Shown here: positions 22,012 to 34,304 of the stretch, piece after piece | How positions within the stretch are numbered: the stretch's first letter is position 1 | Layout of the letters: every line of letters begins with the position of its first letter | From: Brevipalpus yothersi | Lineage: Eukaryota > Arthropoda > Arachnida > Trombidiformes > Tenuipalpidae | Reading direction: 5' to 3' | Length of the DNA: 64,000 nt | NCBI GenBank assembly: GCA_003956705.1 | Contig: QZCP01000557.1 | Location: 152,684-216,683 of the forward strand | Notes under the pieces: model-generated | The model's input: the letters and a program-made list of their open reading frames with translations, nothing else | Told to the model about the DNA's origin: nothing | Databases searched by the model: none | Translations under genes and position numbers: made by a program

Positions 22012-24426
22012 TTATTGAGAATTGGAAGTCGCAATGGATGAAGAGATTGTAGGCATCAATGAACTGCTGCATGTGTGGAGTTTCGAAGTAGATATTGTAG
22101 GCCGAACACCTAGTAGGTGATAAATTTGTGCCTTGAGATGACGAAAAACGTTTTCTTTACAAGCGAAATAAAAAAATATAAAAGCTCCTTGTAGACCATT
22201 AAATATTATGAATGGATACCATAAAATCGAAAAGGAAGTAAGAGCCGCTAATATACCAAAAATCCATGTCAAGCCCATGATGGTGGCCAATCTGACATAC
22301 AAAATGAAGTGTTGAGAGTTTTCTTTGACATGCTTTGACCGTAGAACAAATCTGGTCTCTCGATTAGTTCGCACCAAGGCGTATGCAGTGAAGCTAAAGA
22401 AACAAATATTGATGAGAATAATAATGCTCACTGGCAGGACAAAGAAGGCAAGCAAAGCTTTCTTTTGACTTATCCAACAAACTCGATGACCATATAATGG
22501 CTGATATTCGTCGTTAACGTTAGACAAATCGAGTGAACAACTGATCAGAACGATGATCGCCGGCAATAGCCATGAGTAAAGTGAGTATTTCAGAAAATCG
22601 CTCAGCGAATTGGAGAGTCTTTCATGGTTTCTCTTGAAACTTTTCCATGCATCATATGCCATCACGTTCATCCAAGCGAAAGAAGCCAAGTAGAAATAGT
22701 GAATGGACACCGCAGTGATAACACACAGTAATGAGCCTCTTTCGTTTCGGATTATGTTTGCACTGACATATGGACGACTAAGAACTCCGCCAACAAATGC
22801 TATTGAAGCCACCAAGAGTGCCGCTGATAAACTCATCACCATCATGGCTCGAAGATTTCGAAGTCTTGGAACGATTAGGAAGATGAGCAAGTAAGCGGCG
22901 AGACCAACAATTGAGATGGTAAGTGTAACAAATGACAGGAAGCCTTGGATTTGATTGTAAAGAAATGGGACAACATATCGGTGATTTTTGTCATAGCAAA
23001 TTAGAATTCCTTTCAAATATGCTCCTCTTCGCTTATCCAAATATGAGTAGGGTTGATACGAATCACTGTCCAGTATTTGGCCAGTGTCACGAAGGTGTAC
23101 ATGATTAGATTCAGTGATGGTGTAGTCAGATTCATTGATAAATATTCGCATACAATCGGATTTGAGAATTGTTCCATTCCATGTGAATTGTAGACTATCA
23201 CATCGAAGAAGCTCTCGATTAAGATGATATGATGGTAAACATTTGAGTGGAACACATTTTTCGGCCGGTGAATCGTAAGCATATCCATCACGAAGATTGC
23301 AGAGAGGTGAAAGTTCAAATAGAGCTCTCATGGATGCCATTGCATCTATTTGAGTGGATGCTGTTGATGGTCTTGTTGAATCCAATTTACAATTAAGTCG
23401 ACTAGTTTCATCAGGACGCAGTCCATTACACTGAGCACAGTAGAGATTCTTGAAAATTTTATTACCACTTTTGACCATAAACATGTATGATCTACACTTT
23501 TGGGCAATATGATCATCATTCTGACTATCAGTCCAATTGGATGGACAACTATCGATCATATCCATACAATATCGGGTGTTAAATTGATCACGAAAATCCT
23601 CTCTCTCCAGTTCAAGGACTCTCGGCTTACACCATATTTCGGTTGAATTGTGTTGGAATGTCCACGAACCATCAGTGGGATTAAAATTGGGTTGTATTAA
23701 ATATTTTTTCAACGATTTTTCATCGATCTGATGATCACAAAATATGGTCACATTCATAACATCTAGATTATCATCATCACCATTACAAACAGCACAAAAA
23801 AAGTTACGATAAAATATGCCACTATTAACACTAAATGCCGGTAATCGGGCAAGAAATAAATTTTCCTCATGTTCACACAGATGATTTATGTGTTCACCAT
23901 GATTTGATTGTCCTTCCGATTCAAGCCATGCTGGATCACATTTGTGATAGGCATACACACGATGACCATTGATTGGCACATGGACACAAGACCATTGTGA
24001 ATATAGTCCGGGATATGTTGGTGTGGTTGATGTTGTTGATATATCGCGTTCATCTTCTTCTTTCGCTTTCTCAGCTGCCTTGTCAATACAACAATCACCG
24101 AAAAGATGACATCTTTCATCACAATAACAATTAGGTGGATTAAAAGTGTCATCATATACAGACAATTGGGCACTTTTGTTACACAAATCAATGTCCGCCT
24201 TAAACTCAGCTCGACAAAATGATCGACCATTACGCTTTCTGCTCTCATTTCGGATCGCTGTCCATGGTGTTGTGATAAATACTGAGCTCACATTCAAGTG
24301 TTCATATAACTCAAATGATAACATCGGAACATCATCTTGGTCCACAGAAAATGTGGCCACAACAAAATCAATTGAACAACAATTTAAAAATAAACAAACT
24401 AAAATCTTATCCCAATAAAAAAACAT
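22012..24426 (-). CDS. Somatomedin B-containing methuselah-like GPCR, intact
   Basis: This single-exon receptor of 804 residues has a clear signal peptide (FLNCCSIDFVVA, cleavage likely after about residue 24). A somatomedin B-type domain follows (FCRAEFKADIDLCNKSAQ and CYCDERCHLFGDCC). The ectodomain is cysteine-rich with several N-glycosylation sites (GHRVYAYHKC, FYRNFFCAVCNG). The seven-helix region runs from FLSFVTLTISIVGLAAYLLI to FNGLQGAFIFFYFACK. The Ser-rich tail ends LMPTISSSIATSNSQ. It is a paralogue of 968-3415, sharing the architecture and most of the TM sequence. Its 3' half is duplicated in reverse at 37594-38727, where TM1-TM3 are missing. The ligand is unknown. Confidence 0.85.
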   Translation of the reverse strand: MFFYWDKILVCLFLNCCSIDFVVATFSVDQDDVPMLSFELYEHLNVSSVFITTPWTAIRNESRKRNGRSFCRAEFKADIDLCNKSAQLSVYDDTFNPPNCYCDERCHLFGDCCIDKAAEKAKEEDERDISTTSTTPTYPGLYSQWSCVHVPINGHRVYAYHKCDPAWLESEGQSNHGEHINHLCEHEENLFLARLPAFSVNSGIFYRNFFCAVCNGDDDNLDVMNVTIFCDHQIDEKSLKKYLIQPNFNPTDGSWTFQHNSTEIWCKPRVLELEREDFRDQFNTRYCMDMIDSCPSNWTDSQNDDHIAQKCRSYMFMVKSGNKIFKNLYCAQCNGLRPDETSRLNCKLDSTRPSTASTQIDAMASMRALFELSPLCNLRDGYAYDSPAEKCVPLKCLPSYHLNRELLRCDSLQFTWNGTILKSDCMRIFINESDYTITESNHVHLRDTGQILDSDSYQPYSYLDKRRGAYLKGILICYDKNHRYVVPFLYNQIQGFLSFVTLTISIVGLAAYLLIFLIVPRLRNLRAMMVMSLSAALLVASIAFVGGVLSRPYVSANIIRNERGSLLCVITAVSIHYFYLASFAWMNVMAYDAWKSFKRNHERLSNSLSDFLKYSLYSWLLPAIIVLISCSLDLSNVNDEYQPLYGHRVCWISQKKALLAFFVLPVSIIILINICFFSFTAYALVRTNRETRFVLRSKHVKENSQHFILYVRLATIMGLTWIFGILAALTSFSILWYPFIIFNGLQGAFIFFYFACKENVFRHLKAQIYHLLGVRPTISTSKLHTCSSSLMPTISSSIATSNSQ

Positions 24427-26123
24427 GCTTTTGACTAGAGAGAGAGAAAAAAATACAAAACATAAAAAAAAGTGAAAACTTCTAACAATTAAAACTGATG
24501 GTAATCATTCACCAAAATTAATGACAATTATCAACTAAAGCTAATGACTATCAATTGTGATTAACTGATGAAAAAAAAACAAAGATTGGTTAAGAATACT
24601 GAAGATATATTTGCATTTATGAAACTTGATTTATGTTCATTTCATGTCCTTCCGGTTGATGATGAGGGGAAGATAAGCGTTGTAAGATCAGAATTACAGA
24701 GTTTTAAATTTCTTATCAGACAGTCGATTTCCCTTTCCCAATTGGTATGAGTGTGTGTGTGTGTGTGTGTGTCTGTGCAATTTAATAATCAACACATTTT
24801 GATCGACACTAATGGAAGTGGAAAAGGTCAAACGTTTGATCTTTCTCATACACACATGATTACAGTATCATCAAGGCATGGCGATGAGCACATCATCATT
24901 TTTTTCAAATAATCTCTCTTTCTCACTTTCAGCCCACCTTCATGGACATTCTTTCAACTATGTTGATACATACCAAAAATACCAAAAAGTAGCCACTTTT
25001 TTCTTCTCAACAAAATATCGTTGACATGAAGATGAATGATATGAGACCGATTACGCCCATTAAGGATGATGCTGAAACACTCTGGACCACTATTTTATTA
25101 TCATCTTCCTCATCTCCACTATGAGCTATCGCACTCTCTCCATCATTTTTCGTCTTCTTCTTCTTCTTCTCCATCTTCTTCTCTCATCCAGTCTAAATAT
25201 TGTCCATTAATATTGAAGCTGATGAAGATTGAATTTCTTGGCAAAATCCAGTCACTTATCATCGTCATTTGAACGATAGACGAATGATCTCCTCTCTCTC
25301 TCTCTCTCTCTTTCTTTCGCCGTTCAGCATCCGATGATGTGAAAGTATCTTTCGCACCATCTTCTCTCTCTCTCTCTCTCTTTTCCGAGAAGGAAGAAGT
25401 CAATCACAGGTTTGCTTCTTCATTTTTCTCTCACTTACTTTTCACGAGTTAAGAAATTATGAATTGCTGATTATTATGCAAAAATTTTTCGCCACTGAAC
25501 CGTAATATCGGTGACGCGCTTTCACTGAATATTTGTCTTCTTCTTTTACTCAAAAATTTTTGACCATCAACCATTCTGTCAGTGTCGGACTTTTATCAAC
25601 AATCTACTCGGAGAGAGGTCTACTTGAAACTTGACCAAAGCCACTTCATTGGTATTTAAGTGCTTCAAATTCTCTTATGGGACACTCTCTTACCGATAAG
25701 ATCACTCATAAGGTTCAATATTCATAATGTGACCCTAATTTCGATCTAAATTTGAGACATCCAAGATATTCATTTCATCATTTTGACGGGATAGCAGACA
25801 AAGCTCGTAAGCCTCAAAGAAACTACACACTGTATAAGATGTTACAAGTACATGTTTTTGTGAATTGAGAAAACTTTTCATTCAAGATTTGTATCGGGAC
25901 GATCTTCTTTCTCATCACAGATTTCAGAATGAGTTTTCCCACATTCTGTGATCCTCTCCCTCCTCTCACTAATCCTGAGATTTAGCAAAAAAATTCAGAA
26001 AAAAATTTGATTAATGATTCCATTGATTCCTCACAAGTGTACTAAAAGCATCGCCAACAAGCAAATGAATGCACTCTCTTTTTCACATATTTGGAATGAT
26101 GATTGAAAATTGATGTGGAAAAT

Positions 26124-26201
<78 letters not shown>

Positions 26202-27269
26202 TCTCTTCCTATCCAGCTATTCATTTCGATTTATGATTGGTTATCACTTGATTTCATGAGCATCAAACAAATTGATGAGATGAGAGGAGAAGAAAAAATG
26301 TTATTCAATGCTCATCCCACACCCGATGATGCTGGGAAAGCTTTCAAAAAATGTATTCGAGAAAAAATCGGCCATTTTCAGTGAGTGACAAAAATGTATC
26401 GAAAATTTGTCAATTCATTTTTATCGTCAGATAAGGTCACTAGATAATATTATGGGTGTAAACCGATTCTGTGGTCAGTCGAGCGAAAGCGTTGAGAAAA
26501 AAAAGTTCAAGACACACACATATACACAGATAGTCATATTTTCATGATGTGTGATAGAGAATCTGGAGGAAGGAAGGCAGAGAGTGCGGGTAAGTATTTC
26601 TCACTTACTTTAGTCTCAATTTATTTTCTCCGATAAACAGTTTTTAACATGCTACAAACTGCACTCATCAACAGTGCTTCAATGTTTAGGCTTTAGTGTG
26701 TGCTCTTGGAATATATATATACATGTACATGTATACTTGCTCAGTTGCACAGCCAATCCAGTCCAAGTGAAGAATGCCTCCAAGGCGGAGCATCTCTAGT
26801 AGAACTGTGTGTATGTGTGTGAAACAAGAAGTGTGTGTTGCTCATGTTCATGTGTGATTCTTATTTGGGAATACAGAATATAAGGAATACTTGCCGCTTT
26901 GTGGGTGGCTTTCAAGCCAATCGGGAGGCGGGATTCATCACTCTTTTTTTCGGGGATAAATTACAGAGTGGCTAATAATATTAGACTGTTATTAGGGTCT
27001 TAAAATTGAGAGCATAAACACGATCGTTTCTCTCTCTCTCTCTCTTTCACCTTGGAATCTGAGTTAAGTGTGTGCATGTAGATCATCATCAACGTTATTA
27101 CTTGATATTTTTTTTGTTCAATTTCAATTCGTTATCAGGTGTGTGAATCCAATTATATCATCATGTGTTAGTTGTCGAATTATCAGGTAGAATAGGAGAA
27201 GATAACAAATTCTTAGATTCAGAATTGAATTTTTAGATCTTCTGTGGTTTCAAATTCGATTTGATCATC
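24427..27269. other. Intergenic with microsatellites, upstream of bagpipe-like gene
   Basis: No gene is recognised. The region holds a (GT)n tract at about 24750-24773, (CTT)n at about 25152-25170, (CT)n at about 25291-25313 and 25362-25382, a long (AG)n at 26128-26198, and a TATATATATACATGTACATGTATAC stretch near 26712. Because the homeobox gene downstream is developmentally regulated, this 2.8 kb is the obvious place for enhancers, but no element can be named from sequence. Confidence 0.4.
26128..26198. repeat. (AG)n microsatellite
   Basis: An uninterrupted AG dinucleotide tract of about 70 bp. Long pure AG/CT arrays recur across the window. Confidence 0.95.
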
Positions 27270-28582
27270 ATGTCTTCACCGACAATGATCACTGGTCAAG
27301 ATAATTTGAAAGGTGATGGAGAAGAAGATTTGAGTGTCCACAGTGTTATGGATGTTCCAAGTTCTCCACCAAGTTCAGCTAATCCATCGAAAATTTCCAT
27401 AGGCTTCAGTGTGAAAGATATCCTCGAGCTGCCTAATGTCAAGAATCGGACTTCAAAAACTGCTGAAAATGGTGATGAAAATGCTAGTGAATGTGATGAT
27501 CAGCAAGTTTCCGGAAAAATATCAAATGAATTCGGTCAAGATAGCTGTTCATCATCAGAAATCCATCATACTCATCCTCCATCATCTTTTCAGCCTCAAA
27601 GTGCTGCCCATTCACACCATATTATGTTTCCACAGCCTCTTCACTGTTCGAAGAGCGCCAATGAACTTTTAGCCTTCGATTCAACGCCCAATAGTATGAT
27701 AAGTGTTCCAGAGGCCAATCCACCACCCACACTGTATTACTGTGAAAATGCTTTCCCTAGATGGTTGCCCACTCCAGAAATGTTCCCTTATCCATCGGCA
27801 AATCGTGAGTACTAATTTTTCTTATCATTGACAAATTTTTCAACGTCAAATGAGAGCCAGAACGAAGTTAGCTAATGCCTTCCATGGAACAGGTTGACCG
27901 TAGAAACGAAAAAATATAGCATAAGTTATGAATGAATTCTACACTCTGAAGAACGACTATTATGGATGATTTTCCCTCCAATTCAGTATCAAGCAAATTT
28001 TCGAGCCTCTAACCAACCGGAAGTGTTAGCAGAAGTGCTCCTGTAATTCTGTTGGAGCCCTAGCTTTTGTCAACATTTTTCGTAAGAAATTGTATTGAGA
28101 TGAGAATTTCATGAACAGAAAGAGATCTCTCCTATACATACATGTTATTGAATCTCTGCCTGCATGATACTTGATTGAATTGACGGGTTAAAGTAGTTGG
28201 AACGAGCTTATGTCAGTTTTTGACCGATTCGATGCGGTCGTATGGCGTTCAGAAAGCTTCTTCACTGATATTATAGGAGCAAAGACGTGTAAGATTGACA
28301 TCTTATATGTAGCAAGGAAAAAGGATGAAAAGCATTGAGAAAGAAAAGTGAAGCTGCATGATGATTTGCTGATTACAGAAGTCAAACGATTGGACATTCA
28401 TGTCATGTTAATTAATCAACATCAATCTATATGCCGTCAATTTGATTAATTGTCATGTATTTTCACACCAAGAGATTCTCTTTCTCCTTCTGTGAATCTT
28501 TCGACTGCAACCCGCACTATTCAACTGAATGCTGTTCCTCATCATATTGACGATGGATTGACTCAGTTTCCTAGGAAAACGC

Positions 28583-28621
<39 letters not shown>

Positions 28622-28876
28622 CTTCATGTCTTTGCTAATGGGTCTATGTTAAGATTTTCTCTATCGTTCATTGGTGGTCGACTAACAGTGGATCCTGATA
28701 GATGGAAAAGTGGAGAAAAATTTTCACCAATGTCAGCTGATGATTATTCATTTTACGAAGAAAATCATCGAGTGTAAATGAAAAATGATAGCTTTTCTAG
28801 TGAACACGTTTGCTTGTCTTGTTTAACCCCGAAAATCTATTCAATTTGTATTTGTATTTGTCTCTTGTTTTTCACA

Positions 28877-28920
<44 letters not shown>

Positions 28921-29702
28921 TTTCTTTCTTTCCCTCTCTTTCTCTCCTATTCAAATCATTTTCCTCAGAATGTTCCTCCTCCGGCAAATATCTATCGTCA
29001 TCACCATCAATAGTTAGCACAGAGAAAAATCCTCTCGGGCTTATTGGCTTACCGACATCCTCTTCTTCATCCTCATCTTCCGTTCCTCTGCCAGTATCAT
29101 CATCAACCTCTTCCTCTTCATCTTGTAACCTATCATCACCATTGAAACCTCGCAAGAAGCGAACTCGAGCAGCTTTCACTCATTCACAAGTGTATGAACT
29201 GGAACGTCGATTTGCCCATCAAAAGTATCTCTCTGGGCCAGAGAGAGCTGATCTTGCCTCTGTACTCAAACTGACCGAAACACAGGTCAAAATATGGTTC
29301 CAAAATAGACGCTACAAAATCAAGCGTAAAAAATTGCAACAAGACTCTCTTGTCCATTCCACTCAACCAGGACATCATCATCAACGGTCAGTGGTGTCAG
29401 AGGCAACCACTCAATTTATTGACAGCCGAAGTAACTTTCTTATGGCCCCGAATAACGGTCCTCTCTCCTCATCACTGGATCGAATAAGTCCAATGGACAC
29501 TGAGCGTTTGTCTGTGAAAATGTTGATGAACAACCATCATCAAGCTCAACAAGCCCACCAAATAATCACAAACAGTAAGCTAGACTCAAGCTATCTTAAC
29601 CCTTCTAGTGGCAATTCACTGGTAGGCCCATTGTCCAGTGCAACATCAACTCAATTGGGAAATTATTTCTATCATCAATGGCTGTTGGGATGTGCAGATT
29701 GA
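27270..29702 (+). CDS. bap: Bagpipe/NKX3-type homeobox transcription factor
   Basis: This predicted sequence-specific nuclear transcription factor of the NK homeobox class has 422 residues. Exon 1 is 27270-27804 (splice AATC/GTGAGT) and exon 2 is 28969-29702 (TTCCTCAG/AATG). The 1164-bp intron contains long CT tracts. Near residues 46-55 is a TN/eh1-like repressor motif (FSVKDILELP). After a Ser-rich linker comes the homeodomain (about residues 241-300): KKRTRAAFTHSQVYELERRF in helix 1 and LTETQVKIWFQNRRYK in helix 3. Tyr at homeodomain position 54 (QNRRYK) marks the NK2/NK3 group, and RAAF with KLTETQVK favours bagpipe/NKX3 over tinman/NKX2. The Drosophila bagpipe gene specifies visceral mesoderm; the same role here is inference. 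It is not duplicated, although it sits between the arms of the inverted repeat. Confidence 0.88.
28880..28917. repeat. (CT)n microsatellite in the homeobox gene intron
   Basis: A CT array of about 38 bp, followed by TTTC-rich sequence, about 50 bp before the 3' splice site of the bagpipe-like gene. It extends the polypyrimidine tract and could vary in length between individuals. Confidence 0.9.
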
Positions 29703-29981
29703 CCACCGGAGAGCCCTTAATTGAAACATTATCATCATCTTTTATGCATTTGACAGACCATCAAACAACCAGAAACTTAGAAAAACTTTCAAGATGTGTG
29801 AATAAGAGAAGAAAATTCAACACATGCTAATGTTCATCATGCTCTCCTTTTCGAAAGTTTTTTCCGTTACTCATTGAATGATCATTCATCCTTTCCTACT
29901 TGCACATTTACTTTTCCGCCTCTTCATCTTTTCTCATCACTTTACTGGTCTTTTTCATTCGTCTTTCGCCAGCATCCTTTA

Positions 29982-30029
<48 letters not shown>

Positions 30030-30156
30030 ATCTCATCTCCAATCATCAGCTTCTAGAAAGAAGCATTGGAATAACAAATAAATTGAAAAGGCAAGTGCGT
30101 GAGAGTAAATGAGTTCTTAAGGCAATCAAGAGATGCTAGTCGAGAACTTGTGGATG

Positions 30157-30157
<1 letters not shown>

Positions 30158-30210
<53 letters not shown>
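30158..30210. repeat. (GAAA)n microsatellite
   Basis: A tetranucleotide GAAA array running into GAGAGAGA, one of the few tetranucleotide arrays in the window. Confidence 0.9.
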
Positions 30211-30223
<13 letters not shown>

Positions 30224-31762
30224 TCTATCTTTTCAAATGTTGAACAGAAAACCAACTTCAATGAAGATGCTCTCCAGAATGAAAGAAGAAGACAAACAAA
30301 GCAAAAGAGAGTGGAAAGTTTTTCTCTTTCGCTGGGTTTTCGAGAGAAAATGAACAGAACATCGAACATGCATCCAAGAATTTTTGTGCTAAAATTCTTA
30401 TGATCAAGCTTGGATTGTTTGGAATTGGAGCGGAAAGTGGCTTATATGCTGGAACCAAGCGTTCCCATCATTTAACTAATTGCCAACACATAAACTTGTG
30501 GAAAAGAGAGATGATAAATCATCCTCAAACTATCGCTTGATATGCAACTGTAAACTGTTCACGAGTATCGAGTGATTTGGGTGGTCTGACCATCATCATG
30601 GTATCATTTCTTTTTGGAATTATTTACACACCACTAATAGACCACTTCCTACTGATTTTAAAAGTTGATTTCATTTACGCGGAAACTCATATTCGCATTT
30701 GTTTATTTTCCAGCAAACAATTTTTTCGATGAGATCCCACAGAATTTTATCCAATAAATAGATTCCATTGTTCTATATCTTCGATAAATAAATTGATACA
30801 AATTTTTTCCCTAAACATTCCAATATTACTTTTTCTCTACTCTCTTCTCTTCCCATGGCTCTAATACATATAGGTTTCATAGTATCGATTAATCGATGGA
30901 ATGAATTCTTAGCGCAACTGACCACTCAACTTGATTGTCCAGCAACAAGTTAGAAGTTGAGCCTTTTTTCATTGAATGTAATTGATTCGATTGCACAATA
31001 ATCATCTCAACACATTCTCCAAAATGTTTGTGAATGAATTGCTTCAATCACAACTGGAACCGCTTCTTATGTACATGCACGCATGTGATGGACCATATGA
31101 ATGGTTACATGCCTGTTTGCTCTCACTCTAAAAACATTGAAAGATCGATGGGAAAAGCATGAAAATTTTTTCTAAAGCCAACGGAAAATACAGAAGAGAG
31201 AGAGAGAGAGAGAGAAAATCCATACGAAAAAAAGCGATGCTACATCTCTCTCTTTCTCTCTGTAAGCTATACTCTATGTTTGTTCAATGGATGTATGGAG
31301 CCGTAATAAGTGGTAGCATTCATCTGGTGGATTGGAGCTTAACAGACAGATAGACACAAAAAAGTACTGTAAACTGTGACCAGAGATTGGAAAGTGATCG
31401 AACGGGTGGCAGATAGAGGAGGACAAAGATTGGGGCGAAGAAGAATGGATTGACCGACCGGAACAGCAATCGATCCAAGTGGCCGACGCGTGTATTGAAA
31501 TGTCAGGTAAATTGAATCCATTAGAGATTAGGATCAGTATTATAATGGCTAATATGAGTGTAAACGGTTCATATACACATGGTAAGTGTTCATTCATTTT
31601 GATGATTATTCCTCTTTTCTTCTCGATCTACATACTATGTATTAGCCGAATGAATTCAGCATGTATTTCTGTATGCTTAGTCTTGGTGAAAAGCATTCTC
31701 AAACTCTCTCAATGAATATTGATTCACATTAGAATTCTTATCATAATGTAAGGTCTTTCTGG

Positions 31763-31765
<3 letters not shown>

Positions 31766-31819
<54 letters not shown>
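31766..31819. repeat. (CT)n microsatellite
   Basis: An uninterrupted CT dinucleotide array of about 54 bp in the intergenic region between the homeobox gene and pseudogene F. Confidence 0.9.
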
Positions 31820-31821
<2 letters not shown>

Positions 31822-32884
31822 GTTCAACTCTTTTCCCTGTTATAGGCCATAAACAGGACTGGAGAACATGATGCCTACTCAATGGCCCATGATAATCCAA
31901 TTTGCTCACTAGAGGCGACTGAAGAGGCCAGTGAGGAGCTTGAATATCCTGATCAGTCAAGATGAAAGACTTTGATAATTTACCTGTCTAATGAATCAGC
32001 AAATCAGCTTACAAGATTGAGCATAGGATCCACAGTAATGATATAGAATTTGAATGAAATTTGATGGGTAGATATTTCATCGATGAATGAGCCCCTCATG
32101 AGCTTTCTTCATTCCATTTTCGCCCACCAAGTATAGAGCTCTACAGGTGTGGGTTGTAAAAGAGAGGGAGAAAAAAGCATTGATTCGATACAAGATCAGA
32201 AAAATTGACTCTAATGAGCCAATCATATTCCTTATGGCTTTTACACCCTCAATGCTAATGTGGATTATCGATACTAGAATGAATTTGATGAATAAGCAGG
32301 AAGATTTTCATTTCATAGTGCTCTGCAACTTCAGAGTGCATCTCAGGATTGACTGACAGCTCTTATCAATCTATGAATGATCGTTTACGTTGATTCGTCT
32401 CTTAGATTGGCTACAGACACTATAACCCCCAGAATCTATAGTAAAGTAGTAATGTAGAATAATTATTTTTCTGCATTTTCATCGAATGTCATCCAATGGA
32501 ACACAGAAGATGTTTTGTTCGGACAGAAAACTATTGTATTGGGATCTTGATCAGGATTGAAGTGATAATTGTACCAAAATGAAACAAGGAACCGTTTAAA
32601 CGCAAATCATTGAACCTTTCTAGTGCAAATACCATTGAATCCTTTAAAAATCTCACTTTTGATCGATCAAATGCAAATTATACGAAATTTTTGTACAAAT
32701 AAGAGTTGAAAGCAAGTTATCTATTGAACATCATGAATGGTCTGAGAGAAATCCCCATATTCTTGCATATCACTTGTGAGAGGAGAATTCTCCTTCCTTT
32801 GGCCCCGATTTTATCATCTATTAGGTTCTCAGCCAACTATGTCCACCTTGAAACTTTGCACATGCAGCTCTTCGCATATTCGTT

Positions 32885-32922
<38 letters not shown>

Positions 32923-33156
32923 TTTTTTTCTTTCTTTCTTCCTCTCATAGAGTCAGATTTAAATCTGTATTCAGTGATAACATAATGGAGAACAGAATAC
33001 ATGTGAACAGCTCGGTTGTGATTCAGATTGCAAACAAAATTTCACCATAGATTCTTTTATTTTCCTCCTGTGTGATAGCGTAATGTCTGGAATGAGCCTT
33101 GATATGCAGCCAAAGATGACGAGTTATTGATATAAATTGTTTTTTGAAACTCTTCC

Positions 33157-34304
33157 TCACTCTGAGACTCTTATTAGATGAAGTGTAGCTCCCACCGCTT
33201 TATTGAACATGAACTCCACTGATACTTCGAAGGGAACCATGATGGGAAATTTCCTGGGAATTATCCTCGAAATCACATCGAGAAAATCAGGGCCAGTGGT
33301 AAAGAGAAATCCAAGAACATTACCATCATCAGTTGAGAAGCTCAAATTACGCTTGAATTCTTCCAGACAAGACTCAATATCTTGCTCATCGGGCCCGAAT
33401 GGGTCGGATATAAGATAATTGAAGACTGCCGACTTCACTTCTTTGCCTGCAAAGGCTATGCATAGCCCATTACATGGTTTCCACTGTTCTTGGCCCTTTT
33501 CTAAGAGTAATAATTGAGGATTATTATATATTACTCCTCCAGAAACTTCAGCACCAGAACCGGAAGCTAATTCAAGCAAGTCGGAGTAGGCACGAAACCC
33601 TTCAAAGAGGCAGTCAGTATAATCTTCAGTGCCACGAGCTAGAAAAACAAACGCTTTGATAGGAAATTCTGGATCATTTAAATTTGGCTTGATACGTTTT
33701 CCTGGGATCCATTCAGTGATTATGATTTTATGTTTGGAGGCAAACCGATTGATATGCATCACTATAAACCAAACTCGATGTAGAATTGACGAAGTAGATT
33801 CACGCTTAAGATGTTTCAAGAGAGTGGAAGGCTGCTGTGAGCGAGACAAGTCCTTTATCATCACTACTGGACGATCAATTGGTGTTGGTATGATTTTTTG
33901 AGAAATACCCGGGTAAGTAGCTATGAGAGTGAAACTTGAGCAACATCTCCTCTCATCGAAGAAATTTTCCATTGCCTTGATAGCATTGTCCAACACGCGG
34001 GAATGTGCATCCAGTCCCATAGACACCATTATAGCTTTCATAAGTTCCAAATCCAACCTTCAAACGAAAGTTTGAAAAAAGCGGAAAAGTCAATTTCAGA
34101 AAAATTAGCAATGAAACAGAGAGCTCACGTGTCTAGGTTGTATCTTTCAAGAAAAGGATATGTCTCGATTGGATCTCGTTTGATTTTTTGACCAGCCTCT
34201 CCATACCAAACTTTACTCACAAGTCAACATTTGTGAATGTCGGCCTTCGGTAAATGATCCAAAATTTTTCCAACCAAAAGTGGGTTACATGTCACAGCTT
34301 CCAT
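33157..34304 (-). pseudogene. FBXO22-like pseudogene F, nonsense in the F-box
   Basis: Exon 1 is 34304-34129 and exon 2 is 34057-33157, with conserved splice sites. In exon 1 the CGA of the YRCRLV motif has become TGA (HKC-stop-LVSKVW), a C-to-T change at a CpG, cutting the F-box after about 26 codons. Exon 2 is otherwise fully open to the normal RVSE end, with EVSGGVIYNN, AFAGKEVKSAVFNY and SFSTDDGNVLGFLFTT. Its 3' flank matches that of gene B and pseudogene E. Translation from an internal start would give only the FIST-like part; there is no evidence for that. Confidence 0.7.

Larger units (their letters stand above)
29703..33156. other. Intergenic with microsatellites
   Basis: This 3.4-kb AT-rich region lies between the bagpipe-like gene and FBXO22-like pseudogene F. 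It contains (CT)n at about 29987-30026, (GAAA)n at about 30158-30210, (CT)n at 31766-31819 and (CT)n at about 32887-32919. From about 32960 to 33156 it matches the 3' flank of gene B. No gene is recognised on either strand; the open frames seen are driven by the simple repeats. Confidence 0.45.

Noticed and set aside
23013..23318. Open frames overlapping the GPCR genes in other frames (also 1416-1655, 23886-24248, 24146-24418)
   Set aside because: Shadows of the long receptor frame, with no independent start context or family match.
26103..26384. Arg-Glu repeat protein frame across the (AG)n array (similar at 25143, 28841, 31724, 55254)
   Set aside because: Dinucleotide repeats read as RERERE or SLSLSL in translation; these are microsatellite artefacts.
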